This document shows positions 55,456 through 64,000 of a DNA stretch of 64,000 nt, one piece after another (the stretch's first letter is position 1; each line of letters begins with the position of its first letter). Source of the DNA: Lichenibacterium minor. GTDB taxonomy: Bacteria; Pseudomonadota; Alphaproteobacteria; Rhizobiales; Beijerinckiaceae. The stretch covers positions 1-64,000 of the forward strand of contig NZ_QYBB01000004.1 in NCBI RefSeq assembly GCF_004137685.1, given 5' to 3'. The notes under the pieces are model-generated. The model had not been told where the DNA came from. It saw only the letters and a list, made by a program, of their open reading frames with translations, and did not search any database. The position numbers and the translations under genes are program-made.

Positions 55456-56388
55456 TCACGGGCTGCCCGCCCCGGCGAGCGGCTCGACCTCGTGGAACCG
55501 GGCATAGTCGAGCACCGTCGACCCGTCCGGGCGGGTCGACAGGATGTCGGCATAGCGATGGTCCCAGCGTATGTCCGTCGCGGCGTAATATTCCCGGGCC
55601 TGGACGGTCTGGCCGGACGACTCGTCGACGCCCGTGATCACGACCATGAACATGGCCTCCTCGGCGACGAGGTCCGCCGTCGAGCGCCCGTGGATCGGGC
55701 TGGCTTCGTCGCAGCGGTGCAGGATGGTCCAGCTCAGGGCGAAGTTGGGGTTTTCCGACCTGAGCACCGGCAGCTCGACGTAGCGCCGGAAGCGGCTGCC
55801 TTCCCGCGTCGTCTGCTGCAGCAGCACCCACAGCCGTGCCGTGGCGGAGGACAGGATGTTGAGCCGCGCGTTCGCCACCCTGATCGCCAGCGTGCGCTCG
55901 CCCTCGTGGGGGCCGACCACGAGGGCGCGGGCGAACAGCAGCCGGGCCCGCGGGCGGGACATGCGGGCGAAGATCAGCCCCAGCATGGTGGCGGTGAAGA
56001 ACAGCCCGGTGAACACCTCGGCGCTGACGAGGACGTGGCCGTAGCGGGTCTGCGGGAACATCTCGCCGTAGCCCACCGTCGTCAGCGTTTCGGCGCTGAA
56101 GTAGAACAGGTTCTCGAAATCGCCCGCGCTGTTGGCGATGGCGTTCGGGCTCAGCCGGTAGAGCGTCGCGAACGCGGCGTTGATGGCCAGGTAGGCGGTG
56201 AGCAGACCGGCCACGAAGGCGGGAAGGCGCGCCGTCATGGCGACATGGTAGACGTCGTTCCAGAAGCTCGGCTTCAAGCCCGTGGTCAGGACCTGCTGCC
56301 GGCCGATGATGACGCGGCGGAGCCGCCGCGGGCCGGCCCGCCCGCTGCCGGCCGTCCTCGGCGGCCGTCGCGCTGGTTCCCCGTTCAT
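55456..56388 (-). CDS. Inward rectifier potassium channel (KirBac type)
   Basis: This is 310 residues. Two membrane helices (~55-77 and ~125-147) flank a pore loop with the K+ filter TVGYG in ETLTTVGYGEMFPQT. A C-terminal cytosolic immunoglobulin-like Kir domain follows (ARLNILSSATARLWVLLQQT, LSWTILHRCDEASPIHG, ARHE-like acidic end). The slide helix region is KPSFWNDVYHVAM. Function is passive K+ flux at the inner membrane, with regulation by lipids in known members. ATG 56388. Only seven bases separate its stop from purF; the SDR gene starts divergently 123 bases away. Confidence 0.93.
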   Translation of the reverse strand: MNGEPARRPPRTAGSGRAGPRRLRRVIIGRQQVLTTGLKPSFWNDVYHVAMTARLPAFVAGLLTAYLAINAAFATLYRLSPNAIANSAGDFENLFYFSAETLTTVGYGEMFPQTRYGHVLVSAEVFTGLFFTATMLGLIFARMSRPRARLLFARALVVGPHEGERTLAIRVANARLNILSSATARLWVLLQQTTREGSRFRRYVELPVLRSENPNFALSWTILHRCDEASPIHGRSTADLVAEEAMFMVVITGVDESSGQTVQAREYYAATDIRWDHRYADILSTRPDGSTVLDYARFHEVEPLAGAGSP

Positions 56389-56511
56389 CGTCGCGCCCCC
56401 GATCTGCCCGCGCGCCGGCGCGGCTTGCCTGCCGGTAGCCGTTCCGGCTAGCACAGGCTATCCCTCGCCGCGCGGCGCGTCGCCCGCGGCGCTCACCGTC
56501 GAGTCCTGCAC

Positions 56512-57261
56512 ATGTCCAATGCCATGGAGGGTCGGCTGGCCCTTGTCACGGGCGCGTCGCGCGGCATCGGGCGCGCGGTCGCGCTCGAACTGGCCCGCGC
56601 GGGCGCCCACGTGGTGGCCCTGGCCCGCACCCAGGGCGCCCTGGAAGACCTCGACGACGAGATCCGGCGCGTCGGAGGCGACGCCACGCTGGTGCCCTGC
56701 GACCTGAAGGACTCCGAGGCGCTGGACCGGCTCGGCGCGGCCCTGCACGACCGCTGGGGTCATCTCGACATCCTGGTCGCCAACGCCGGCGTGCTCGGGC
56801 CCATCACGCCGATCGGCCATGTCGACCCCAAGCAGTGGGACAACGTGGTGGCGGTGAACCTCACCGCCAACTACCGCCTCGTGCGCTCGCTCGATCCGCT
56901 GCTCCGTGCGTCGGACGCCGGCCGGGTCGCCTTCGTGTCCTCGGCCGCCGGGCACCGCGCCGAGATGCGCCCCTACTGGGGCCCCTATGCCGTCACCAAG
57001 GCGGCGCTGGACGCCCTGGCGCGCACCTATGCGGCGGAAACCGCCACGACCTCGAACGTCGTCGTCACGGTGGTGAACCCCGGCCCCCTGCGCACCCGCA
57101 TGCGCGCCGCCGCCATGCCGGGCGAGGACCCCGAGACGTTGAAGACGCCGGAGGACCTGGCGCCCGCGATCGTGGCCCTGTGCTCGCCCGAGTTCCGCGA
57201 TTCGGGCAAGCTCTACGACTTCCCGACGGACCGGTTGATGAGCTTCCAGGGTCCGGCCTGA
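56512..57261 (+). CDS. SDR-family oxidoreductase
   Basis: This is 249 residues of a classical short-chain dehydrogenase. Motifs are VTGASRGIGRAVALELA (cofactor), LVANAGVLG, FVSSAAGHRA with the catalytic Ser, and YWGPYAVTKAALDALAR with Tyr-x3-Lys, then VNPGPLRTRMR. The substrate is unknown. Its position downstream of purF recurs in Rhizobiales. ATG 56512 has no clear ribosome-binding site; ATG 56524 is also possible. It converges on the PCMT-like gene with 6 bases between stops. Confidence 0.9.
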   Translation: MSNAMEGRLALVTGASRGIGRAVALELARAGAHVVALARTQGALEDLDDEIRRVGGDATLVPCDLKDSEALDRLGAALHDRWGHLDILVANAGVLGPITPIGHVDPKQWDNVVAVNLTANYRLVRSLDPLLRASDAGRVAFVSSAAGHRAEMRPYWGPYAVTKAALDALARTYAAETATTSNVVVTVVNPGPLRTRMRAAAMPGEDPETLKTPEDLAPAIVALCSPEFRDSGKLYDFPTDRLMSFQGPA

Positions 57262-57267
57262 TCGGCC

Positions 57268-58113
57268 TCACCCCGTCGTCAGGCACCAGTCGCCGCCGTC
57301 GAGCCACAACCTGTCGCCGCGCTTCGGCGCGCGCCGGTGGAGGGCGGTGACGTCCATGCCGCCGCCTCGCGCGAAGGCATCGGCGAGGCGCGCCTCGCCG
57401 TCGGGCTCGCGCCCGCCGATGCAGGGGAAGATCCGGGTCGGCGAAACGTGGCGCGCTTCGAAAGCGCCGCCGCGGCGGGTGACGAGGAACACCGCGCCCC
57501 GCGTGCCCGTGTCACCCCCGTGGACAGTGAGCGGCAGGACGAGGCGGCCGCCGTCCTTCAGGCGGTCGAGCCACGCGGGGGCCGGCCGCACCGCCCCGGC
57601 ATTGACGAAGACGACGTCGGCGGGCGCGAAGTCGGTATCTCCACCGTCGCCGGCCAGCACCGTCGCGCCGGGATAGCCGGCGAGGTTGTCGGCGGCCCGC
57701 GCGGCGAGCCCCGGATCGACCTCGATGCCGGTGACGCACCCGTGCGGGCCGGCGAGGCACCGCATCAGTGCGGTGTAATAGCCGGTCCCCGTCCCGACGT
57801 GGACGACGTGGTCGCCCGGCCGGATTCGGGCGGCATGGATCAGCTTCGACAGGAAGGAGGGCTGGCCGTTGTTGAGCCCGCGCGCCGCGTCGATGGCGAC
57901 GAGGTCGTCGGTGTAGAGGTAGACTGGGTCGGCGTCGGGCGTCTCGACGTAGTTGCCACCGAACCGCATGAGCTTCCAAGGCCCGGGGCCGAGGAACCGC
58001 TCGCGCTCCGTTTCGGCGAGGGCCCGCATCAAGGAAGCATCGGCGACCGCCGCGGCGGCGAGGACCTGCTTCGCATAGGCGCGGCGCACCACGGCGAGGT
58101 CATCGATCGTCAT
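57268..58113 (-). CDS. PCMT-like (L-isoaspartyl methyltransferase family) protein
   Basis: This is 281 residues. The N-terminal half has AVRRAYAKQVLAAA and a region like the isoaspartate-binding loop. The SAM motif is HVVHVGTGTGYYTALM, followed by CVTGIEVDPGLAARAADNL and ADVVFVNAGAVRP. The canonical PCMT motif around the active Ser/Thr is not obvious, so it may act on another substrate. ATG 58113 (MTIDDLAVVR) was chosen. It lies 29 bases from the DUF1127 gene on the same strand and may end that operon. Confidence 0.82.
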   Translation of the reverse strand: MTIDDLAVVRRAYAKQVLAAAAVADASLMRALAETERERFLGPGPWKLMRFGGNYVETPDADPVYLYTDDLVAIDAARGLNNGQPSFLSKLIHAARIRPGDHVVHVGTGTGYYTALMRCLAGPHGCVTGIEVDPGLAARAADNLAGYPGATVLAGDGGDTDFAPADVVFVNAGAVRPAPAWLDRLKDGGRLVLPLTVHGGDTGTRGAVFLVTRRGGAFEARHVSPTRIFPCIGGREPDGEARLADAFARGGGMDVTALHRRAPKRGDRLWLDGGDWCLTTG

Positions 58114-58142
58114 CCCGTCATCCCTTTCTCTGAACCGCCCGG

Positions 58143-58394
58143 TCATCGTCGCCAGTCCCGGTGGCCGGGGATATCGAAACGGGTGAGGCCGATATCGGCC
58201 AACTGGCGGTCGGTGAGCCGGCCCGCGTCGGGGTTCCGACCGGTTCGGAACCGGAGTGCGATGGCCGTCCGCAGGCGGGACACCCCCGCCCACGCCGCCC
58301 TGAAGGGAAACGACCGCCCGTCCGACGTCTTTCGCGGCGGGAACGGCCCGGCGGCGTCGGCCGGAACGGGTCGGGTATGATCGACGACCGTCAT
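58143..58394 (-). CDS. DUF1127 domain small protein
   Basis: This is 83 residues. The C-terminal ~45 match DUF1127 (YjiS-like): FRTGRNPDAGRLTDRQLADI and then GLTRFDIPGHRDWRR. The N-terminal half is Pro-rich. DUF1127 proteins are short, basic and often RNA-binding; in Agrobacterium some influence phosphate and motility genes. ATG 58394 overlaps the stop of the 82-residue gene upstream (ATGA), so it is translated as part of the sigma-factor operon. Confidence 0.88.
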   Translation of the reverse strand: MTVVDHTRPVPADAAGPFPPRKTSDGRSFPFRAAWAGVSRLRTAIALRFRTGRNPDAGRLTDRQLADIGLTRFDIPGHRDWRR

Positions 58395-58639
58395 CGCCGC
58401 TCCTCGTCGTCGCGGTCTCGTCGGAGGGGACCGCCGCGAGGCGCGTCCGGTGCGCCTTCGTCCGGTTCCGCGGCTTCGCCGAAGGCTCGCCGGAGCGCCT
58501 GACGCAGGGATCCGGCGACGACGCGGGCGGCGCCCGGCGCATGGCTCGCGAGGATGTCCTCGTCGGTGGCGCCCAGGAGGTCGTCGGCGAGCGCATCGAC
58601 GAGCCTCTCCTGTCGCCCGATCTGTTCGTGCCCCTTCAT
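58391..58639 (-). CDS. 82-residue protein between sigma factor and DUF1127
   Basis: This is 82 residues, helical, beginning MKGHEQIGRQERLVDALADD with a middle LLGATDEDILASH and a strongly charged tail (Arg/Asp/Glu). Both ends overlap neighbours by 4 bases (ATGA at 58636-58639 and 58391-58394), fixing the start. I recognise no domain; no cysteines or membrane segment, so it is not a ZAS-type or membrane anti-sigma factor. Its place directly after a sigma-like gene makes a regulator role plausible but unproven. Confidence 0.7.
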   Translation of the reverse strand: MKGHEQIGRQERLVDALADDLLGATDEDILASHAPGAARVVAGSLRQALRRAFGEAAEPDEGAPDAPRGGPLRRDRDDEERR

Positions 58640-59208
58640 GGCGTGCCTCCGTCGCCGTCCCGGCGGAGCAGAGCCCGCCGCATGCGCCTGCGGGCCGTGT
58701 CGTAGGCCGTCGCGCTCAGGCCGTAACGGCGGCGGATCTCGGCGGGGGCGAGCCCGTCGCCCATGCCCGCGATCACCTGCAACGCCACGACGTCGCGGGC
58801 GAACAGCCGGTCGATGTCGGCCAGCGCCTGGGCGGCCGCCGTGGCGCGCTCGGGATCGACGCCGGGCGACGGATCCGCATGCAGCGCGGCGGCGGCGGCG
58901 TCGCGTGCGGGGACCAGCACGGGACGCTCCCGCCGCAGCTTCCGCCAATGGTCGTGGGCGACGCCCCGCATCGTCATGGCGAGCACCGCCACCAGCGGCA
59001 CGCCGGGCGGCCGGGGCCGCGACCCGTCGAGCAGCCGCAACACGGCCTCGTTCAGGAGGTCGGCACCCTCCAGGCCGGGCAGGCCCCGCGCGCGGAGGCG
59101 CGCCAGAGCGCCGAGCCGCAGCAGGTCGGCATCGACGAGGGCGGCGACCTCGCGGGCGGGGTCGGACGCGGCGGGCGGACATCGTCGTTCTCGGGATCTT
59201 TGCGGCAT
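58636..59208 (-). CDS. ECF-like sigma factor
   Basis: This is 190 residues. The N-terminal third (~30-95) resembles sigma region 2, with GLEGADLLNEAVLRLLDG and MRGVAHDHWRKLRRERPV. The C-terminal part (~125-180) is a helix-turn-helix of the region 4 type (LAPAEIRRRYGLSATAYDTA followed by RRRMRRALLRR). The linker is Ala-rich. Region 2 is divergent, so it could be a sigma-like regulator rather than an active sigma factor. ATG 59208 starts MPQRSRERRC. It is first in a three-gene ATGA-linked operon. Confidence 0.75.
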   Translation of the reverse strand: MPQRSRERRCPPAASDPAREVAALVDADLLRLGALARLRARGLPGLEGADLLNEAVLRLLDGSRPRPPGVPLVAVLAMTMRGVAHDHWRKLRRERPVLVPARDAAAAALHADPSPGVDPERATAAAQALADIDRLFARDVVALQVIAGMGDGLAPAEIRRRYGLSATAYDTARRRMRRALLRRDGDGGTP

Positions 59209-59298
59209 GGCGCCACCGGTGAGCAGGGTCCTACCGGTCCATGCGCCCGCGGCGCGGGAGTGCGGACATCCCGCGCGAAATTTCCCCTGACGGCCCGC

Positions 59299-60573
59299 TC
59301 AGCCCGGGCCGGCCCTCAGCTCGACCCCGAGCGAGGCCAGCGCATCCCAGTAGCCCGGGTAGGTCTTCGCCACGCAGCCGGGATCGAGCACCGTGATGCC
59401 GCGCAGCTTGAGGCCCATCAGCGCGAAGCTCATGGCGATGCGGTGGTCCGCGTAGGTGGTGACGGCGGTCGGCAGCTCCTGCCCGGCCAGCCCCGGGTCG
59501 GAGGTCACCAGCAGGTCGTCGCCCTCCTCCCGGGCGAGGCCCGGGCGGATGCGGTCGAGCTCGGTCGACAGCGCGCGCACGCGGTCGCATTCCTTGACGC
59601 GCAGGTTGGCGATGCCGACGAAGCGCACCGGCGTCGCGTTGAAGGCCGCCAGCACCGCCAGGGTCGGCACCGCGTCCTGCATCTGCGACCCGTCGATGAC
59701 GCCCGGCATGTGCGGAAAGGCGTCGATGACCGCCTTGGCGGCGGCATCGGGCTGGGTGAAGGCGTCCGCGGCGACGCCGAGGTCGATCGCGCCGCCCGTC
59801 AGCGCCTCGGCGGCCCACAGGTAGGTCGCCGCGGACGCGTCGGGTTCGACGTGGAAATCCGTGGCGCGATATCCGGTGGGCCGCACCGCCCAGGTGGCCG
59901 CATCCCGCTGCACCACCTCGGCGCCGAAGCTCCGCATCGCGCCGAGCGTCAGGTCGACGTAGCCGCGCGCCCCGATGTCCGCGCCGACGAGCGCCACTTC
60001 GACGTCGCCTTCGCCGAGCGCCGCCATCATGAGGAGGGCGGACACGTATTGCGAGGACAGGCCGGCGTCGATGGACACGCGCCCCGCGGGCACGCGACCC
60101 CGGCCGCGCACCGTCACGGGCGGGCAGCCGCTCGGGGCCCGCACGTCGAGCCCGAGCGACGCCAAGGCTTCGACGAGCGGCCGGATGGGCCGCACGCGCA
60201 TGTGGGCGTCGCCGTCGACCACCACCGTGCCGTCGACGGCCGCCACCGCGGCGGTGAGGAACCGCGTCGCCGTGCCGGCATTGCCGAGCATCAGCGGGCC
60301 GGCGGGCTCGCGCAGCCGGCCGTCGCCGGTCACCACGAATGCGGTGTCGCCCGGTTCCTCGACCCGCACCCCCATGGCGCGCAGCGCTTCGGCCATCAGC
60401 CGCGTGTCGTCGCTCTTCAGAGCGCCCGTCAGCCGGCTCGTGCCCCGCGCCAGCCCGGCGAGCAGCAGCGCGCGATTGGTGATGCTCTTCGAGCCCGGGG
60501 GCGACACCCTGCCCCGCAGGGGCGTGGCGGGCGGCACCACCGTGACGGCGGGGCTCTTCAGGTCGAAACTCAT
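59299..60573 (-). CDS. aroA: 3-phosphoshikimate 1-carboxyvinyltransferase (EPSP synthase)
   Basis: This is 424 residues. It joins shikimate-3-phosphate and PEP in chorismate synthesis. Signatures are PPGSKSITNRALLLAGLA, LMLGNAGTATRFLTAAVAA, SSQYVSALLMMAA and IANLRVKECDRVRALSTEL. ATG 60573 (MSFDLKSP). In many Rhizobiales cmk and rpsA follow aroA; here the sigma-factor operon follows instead. Confidence 0.96.
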   Translation of the reverse strand: MSFDLKSPAVTVVPPATPLRGRVSPPGSKSITNRALLLAGLARGTSRLTGALKSDDTRLMAEALRAMGVRVEEPGDTAFVVTGDGRLREPAGPLMLGNAGTATRFLTAAVAAVDGTVVVDGDAHMRVRPIRPLVEALASLGLDVRAPSGCPPVTVRGRGRVPAGRVSIDAGLSSQYVSALLMMAALGEGDVEVALVGADIGARGYVDLTLGAMRSFGAEVVQRDAATWAVRPTGYRATDFHVEPDASAATYLWAAEALTGGAIDLGVAADAFTQPDAAAKAVIDAFPHMPGVIDGSQMQDAVPTLAVLAAFNATPVRFVGIANLRVKECDRVRALSTELDRIRPGLAREEGDDLLVTSDPGLAGQELPTAVTTYADHRIAMSFALMGLKLRGITVLDPGCVAKTYPGYWDALASLGVELRAGPG

Positions 60574-60647
60574 CGGGAGGTCTCCGGGGACATGGCGATG
60601 CGTGATAGGGAGTGGTGCCCCTCCGGGGCAAGCGCGAGGCGGGCCGG

Positions 60648-61205
60648 ATGACGCCGGCCGGGTTCGCCCGGGCCGTGCGCCGCAACGCCGACGTGGCGGC
60701 GCTGCTGGACCGCCTGCCCGACCTCGGGCTGCCGCAGTGCCACCTCGCCGCCGGCTGCCTGTTCCAGACCGTGTGGAACCTGCGGGCGGGGCGCTCGCCC
60801 GCGCAGGACATCCGGGATCACGACGTGTTGTACTGGGACGCCGACACGTCCTGGGCCGCGGAGGACGACGCGATCCGCCGGGCCGCGGCGCTCGGCGCCG
60901 CGCTCGGCCTCGCCCTGGAGGTCCGCAACCAGGCGCGCGTCCATCTCTGGTACGAACAGCGGTTCGGGGTGCCCTGCCCGCCGCTCGGGTCCGCCCGCGC
61001 CGGGATCGACCGCTTTCTCGTCGCCGGCACCGCCGTCGGCATCGCGGTCACCACCGGCGGCGTCTACGCGCCCTTCGGCCTCGACGACCTCGCCGCCGGC
61101 GTGTTGCGGATCAACCCGCGCCACCCGAGCCCGGCGCTGTTCCGCGCCAAGGCCGACGACTACCGGGCGCGCTGGCCGTGGCTGACGCTCGTCGACCCCG
61201 GATGA
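60648..61205 (+). CDS. Nucleotidyltransferase-like protein (DUF925)
   Basis: This is 185 residues of the DUF925 family, predicted nucleotidyltransferase fold. Signatures are LPQCHLAAGCLFQTVWNLRA, DIRDHDVLYWDADTSWAAED (acidic metal-site residues), LALEVRNQARVHLWYEQRFG and VYAPFGLDDL. No biochemical role is established. ATG 60648 was chosen; GTG 60612 is in frame but adds a Gly/Arg stretch. It is divergent from aroA and converges on der with 22 bases between stops. Confidence 0.85.
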   Translation: MTPAGFARAVRRNADVAALLDRLPDLGLPQCHLAAGCLFQTVWNLRAGRSPAQDIRDHDVLYWDADTSWAAEDDAIRRAAALGAALGLALEVRNQARVHLWYEQRFGVPCPPLGSARAGIDRFLVAGTAVGIAVTTGGVYAPFGLDDLAAGVLRINPRHPSPALFRAKADDYRARWPWLTLVDPG

Positions 61206-61227
61206 GGGGCGCCGGCGGGACGGCGCC

Positions 61228-62619
61228 TCACCGGTTCTTGTTCTTGTCGTAGGGATTGTCGCCCTGGCGCATGACGAGCCGGATCGGGATGCCGGGCAGG
61301 TCGAGCACGTCGCGCATCTGGTTGACGAGGTAGCGCTGGTAGGACCTCGGCAGCCCGTTCAGCTGGTTTCCGAAGAGCACGAAGGTCGGCGGACGCGCCT
61401 TGGGCTGCGTCATGTAGCGGATCTTGATGCGCCGGCCGCTGACGGCCGGCGGCGGGTTGGCGTCGAGCGCGGCCGACAGCCAGCGGTTGATGCGCGAGGT
61501 GGACAGCCGGCGGTTCCAGGTTTCCGCCACCTTGAAGGAGGCTTCGAGCAGCTTGTCGAGCCCGAAGCCGGTGCGGCCCGACACGGGCACCACCGGCACG
61601 CCCTTGATCTGAGGCAAGAGGCGCTCGGCCGATTCGCGCATCTCGCTGAGCTTGGAGCCGCGCGCCTCGATCAGGTCCCACTTGTTGACGCCGATCACGA
61701 TGGCGCGGCCTTCGCGCTCCGCAAGGGCCGCGATGGTGAGGTCCTGCTTCTCGAACGGGATCGTGGCGTCGAGCAGCACGATCACCACTTCGGCGAACTG
61801 CACGGCGCGGATCGCGTCCGCGGCGGCGAGCTTCTCCACCTTGTCCTCGATGCGGGACCGCTTGCGCAGGCCCGCGGTGTCGAAGATCTTCAGGTCGCGG
61901 TCGCGCCACTTGAACTCGATGCCGATGGAGTCGCGGGTGATGCCGGGCTCGGGGCCGGTCAGCAGCCGGTCCTCGCCCAGCCACGCGTTCAGCAGCGTCG
62001 ACTTGCCGGCGTTGGGGCGGCCCACGACAGCGATGCGCAGCGGCTTCGTGGGGTCGAGCTCGGTGCCGTCCTCGTCGTCGCCGAGCACCAGCGGGGCGAC
62101 CTCCTCCTCGGGCAGCTCGGGAGCGGACTGGGGCAGCACGGCCGCCAGCGCGTCGTAGAGGTCGATCATGCCCTCGTTGTGCTCGGCCGAGATCGCCACC
62201 GGCGTGCCGAGGCCGAGCCCGTGGGCTTCGAGGGCGCCCGCTTCGCCCGCCCGCCCTTCCGCCTTGTTGGCCACGACGATGATGGGCTTGTCGGCCCGGC
62301 GCACGAGGCCGGCGAAGTGGCTGTCCATCGGCGTGACGCCGATGCGGCTGTCGATCACGAACAGGATCACGTCGGCGTCCGCCACCGCGACCTCGGTCTG
62401 CTGGCGCATGCGCCCGGCCAGCGTTTCTTCGGCGGCGTCGTCGAGGCCGGCGGTGTCGATGAGGGTGAAATCGGCGTCGAACAGCGTCGCCTCGCCTTCA
62501 CGGCGGTCGCGGGTGACGCCGGGCTGGTCGTCGACCAGCGCGAGCTTCTTGCCCACCAGCCGGTTGAACAGCGTGGACTTGCCGACGTTGGGCCGGCCGA
62601 TGATGGCGACCTTGCTCAT
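61228..62619 (-). CDS. der: GTPase Der
   Basis: This is 463 residues. It is an essential GTPase for 50S subunit assembly. The two GTPase domains start with [16 protein letters not shown] (8-) and [16 protein letters not shown] (~197-); each has its own switch ([16 protein letters not shown]) and N/TKxD (VANKAEG, VNKWDL). The C-terminal KH-like domain follows ([20 protein letters not shown]). ATG 62619 overlaps the TPR protein stop as ATGA; the open frame upstream is shadow. Confidence 0.97.
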   Translation of the reverse strand: MSKVAIIGRPNVGKSTLFNRLVGKKLALVDDQPGVTRDRREGEATLFDADFTLIDTAGLDDAAEETLAGRMRQQTEVAVADADVILFVIDSRIGVTPMDSHFAGLVRRADKPIIVVANKAEGRAGEAGALEAHGLGLGTPVAISAEHNEGMIDLYDALAAVLPQSAPELPEEEVAPLVLGDDEDGTELDPTKPLRIAVVGRPNAGKSTLLNAWLGEDRLLTGPEPGITRDSIGIEFKWRDRDLKIFDTAGLRKRSRIEDKVEKLAAADAIRAVQFAEVVIVLLDATIPFEKQDLTIAALAEREGRAIVIGVNKWDLIEARGSKLSEMRESAERLLPQIKGVPVVPVSGRTGFGLDKLLEASFKVAETWNRRLSTSRINRWLSAALDANPPPAVSGRRIKIRYMTQPKARPPTFVLFGNQLNGLPRSYQRYLVNQMRDVLDLPGIPIRLVMRQGDNPYDKNKNR

Positions 62620-63380
62620 GGCTTCTCCGCCGGCTTCGCGCCGGGCTCTCGTTTGTCGGCCGGCGGGACGCCGGGTTCGGCCTTGCCGGCCGCCGCGTCG
62701 CCCGGCGTCGCCGCGCTCGTGGCGGGCGCCGCCGCGGGCCTGCCGGCCCGGATGACGCCGAGCAGGAACCCGGCGCGCTGGCGGCTGTCGGGCGAGGCCA
62801 GGGGGTCGGCTTCGATGGCGTCGAGCCACTTGCCGGCGCCGGCATCGTCGCCGCGCTTCAACGCCGCCGCGGCCAGCATCTCGCGCGCGACGGAGCGGAA
62901 CGCGGAGTTGGTGTCGGCGAGCGGCCCGAGGCGGCGGCCCAGTTCGGCGGCATCCGCCGTGTCCACCACGAGGAGCCCGGCGCGCAGGGCTGCGATGTCG
63001 CGCATCTCCTGGGGCACGGTGGCGTCGGCCGCGAGGGCATCGAAACCCTTCACGGCGCCGGGGACGTCGGTGCGGCCGAGCTCGCCCGCGGCGCGGAAGC
63101 GCGCCAGGGTGCGGTACCCGGCCGGGCCGTCCTGGGCCAGGGCGTCGAAGCCGGCGAGCGCGGCCTTCGGGTCGGCCGGGAGGGCATCGAGCGCGTCGAA
63201 GTAGCGGGCGCCGGCCGCCTCGGCCTGCTGCTGGCGGTGATATTGATACCCGCGCCAGCCGCCGGCGGCGGCCAGGACCACGACGACGAGCAGCAGCAGC
63301 GCGACCCAGTAGCGCGACAGGAATCGCCGGAACTGGTCCTGGCGGTATTCCTCGTCGACCTCGCGGATGAAATCGGACAT
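62616..63380 (-). CDS. YfgM-like tetratricopeptide membrane protein
   Basis: This is 254 residues. A short cytosolic N-terminus ([20 protein letters not shown]) is followed by one membrane helix (~24-45), a periplasmic TPR_21 (DUF2133) domain (~46-215) and a Pro/Ala/Lys tail. It matches YfgM-type proteins, which in E. coli bind the SecYEG translocon and chaperones. It sits before der, the widespread yfgM-(bamB)-der order, but bamB is missing between them. Coupled to der by ATGA. Confidence 0.9.
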   Translation of the reverse strand: MSDFIREVDEEYRQDQFRRFLSRYWVALLLLVVVVLAAAGGWRGYQYHRQQQAEAAGARYFDALDALPADPKAALAGFDALAQDGPAGYRTLARFRAAGELGRTDVPGAVKGFDALAADATVPQEMRDIAALRAGLLVVDTADAAELGRRLGPLADTNSAFRSVAREMLAAAALKRGDDAGAGKWLDAIEADPLASPDSRQRAGFLLGVIRAGRPAAAPATSAATPGDAAAGKAEPGVPPADKREPGAKPAEKP

Positions 63381-63561
63381 CGTTTCTCGTGAACCTCGCG
63401 GGGCCGGGACGCGCGCGGGGCGCGCCGGTCCGTCGAACATGGGGCCGACGACAGCCCGCTCCCGCGTCCCCCTTAGCAGGTTTGAGCCGCGGGATGGCAA
63501 GAGAACCGGCGGAGCGACCCCGGACGGGCGGCGCGCCAGCGGCGCGCGGCCGCGCGACGGT

Positions 63562-64000
63562 TCACAGCAGCGCCAGCGCCGCCACCAGCCGCTCGCGCTC
63601 GGCTTCGAAAGCGACGAGCCGCGCCCGGTTCAGCGCGATGACGTCGGGCTTGGCCTTGGCGACGAAAGCCTCGTCGCCGAGGCGCGCCGCGATCGAGCCC
63701 GCGTCCTTGCCGTTCTTGGCGAGCTCCTTTTCGAGCCGGGCTTTCTCCTTGGCGAAGTCGACCACGTCGCCGAGCGGCAGCAGGTAGTCGGTTCCGCCGA
63801 CCGCGAGGCGCACCGACCCCTCCGGCGCGTCGCCGGCGACGTCGATCCCCGACAGGTTGGCGAGGCGGCGGATGTGCGGCCCGAAGCGGTCGAGCAGCGC
63901 GCGCGCGGCGTCCGACGGCGCGGACACGAGCAGCGGCACCGGCTTGCCCGGCGCCACCTTCAGCTCGCTGCGGACGGAGCGGATGCGCGTCACGAGCGCG
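63562..64000 (-). CDS. valS: Valine--tRNA ligase, C-terminal part (5' end outside window)
   Basis: Only the last ~146 residues are seen; the frame is open to the window edge. Sequence VTRIRSVRSELKVAPGKPVP is the conserved block after the anticodon domain. GTDYLLPLGDVVDFAKEKAR and the coiled-coil RLEKELAKNGKDAGSIAARL are the C-terminal tRNA-binding arm, ending FEAERERLVAALALL. The catalytic and editing domains lie to the right of the window. It is upstream of the YfgM-like gene on the same strand (181-base gap). Confidence 0.95.
   Translation of the reverse strand, partial: ALVTRIRSVRSELKVAPGKPVPLLVSAPSDAARALLDRFGPHIRRLANLSGIDVAGDAPEGSVRLAVGGTDYLLPLGDVVDFAKEKARLEKELAKNGKDAGSIAARLGDEAFVAKAKPDVIALNRARLVAFEAERERLVAALALL

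Overview
This 64 kb window is one continuous piece of a high-GC alphaproteobacterial chromosome, most likely from the Hyphomicrobiales (Rhizobiales). Evidence for this is the alphaproteobacterial blocks rpsB-tsf-pyrH-frr-uppS-cdsA-dxr-rseP-bamA-lpxD-fabZ-lpxA-lpxB and rplM-rpsI-argC, the erpA/argS/SPOR/nagZ neighbourhood, a BTLCP-type transglutaminase-like peptidase, DUF2336, DUF1127 and DUF2842 proteins, an NDUFS4-like complex I subunit, a class I PHA synthase and a tandem cold-shock protein beside DUF192. A family-level placement (Beijerinckiaceae/Methylobacteriaceae-like) is only an inference. I see no insertion sequence, prophage, CRISPR array, integrase or rRNA operon.

Layout. 1-10.6 kb: the 3' end of ftsK, secreted proteins, NAD kinase, a DUF2336 protein, a nitroreductase, a stand-alone RAM domain, a NodS-like methyltransferase with a 31-codon ORF just upstream, a repeat-rich coiled-coil membrane protein, an SMP-30 hydrolase and a coupled EamA exporter. 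10.6-15.7 kb: nagZ, a SPOR protein with a histidine-rich segment, an arginyl-tRNA-synthetase-like protein lacking its catalytic core, erpA and an XRE regulator. 15.7-20.1 kb: tRNA-Arg(UCU), an NDUFS4-like subunit, tRNA-Pro(UGG), DUF192, a double cold-shock protein, a sirtuin and an alanine-type aminotransferase. 20.1-33.7 kb: phaC, an FAH-family hydrolase, argC, rpsI, rplM, a CoA-binding protein, an MFS transporter, heme A synthase, DUF2842, and envelope/polysaccharide genes (deacetylase, CelD-like acyltransferase, chain-length determinant).

33.7-48.4 kb is the translation/envelope supercluster on the minus strand: ribosomal protein S2, EF-Ts, UMP kinase, ribosome recycling factor, undecaprenyl-PP and CDP-DAG synthesis, DXP reductoisomerase, RseP, BamA and the first lipid A steps. 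48.8-57.3 kb on plus holds dnaB-alr, radA, cvpA, purF and an SDR gene, with a minus-strand KirBac channel between the last two. 57.3-64 kb on minus holds a PCMT-like protein, a three-gene sigma-factor/DUF1127 operon, aroA, der, a YfgM-like protein and the 3' end of valS, with one plus-strand nucleotidyltransferase-like gene.

Most of the window is housekeeping. The strongest oddity is the 357-codon ArgRS-like gene at 13272-14345. It sits in the usual argS slot and keeps the N-terminal and DALR tRNA-binding parts, but it has neither HIGH nor KMSKS and carries an 81-bp patch of about 38% GC with codons rare in the rest of the window. Other points worth checking are a likely CTG start for nagZ, a chain-length protein whose kinase domain has lost all its nucleotide motifs, the sigma/82-aa/DUF1127 operon, and several large palindromes in regulatory positions.
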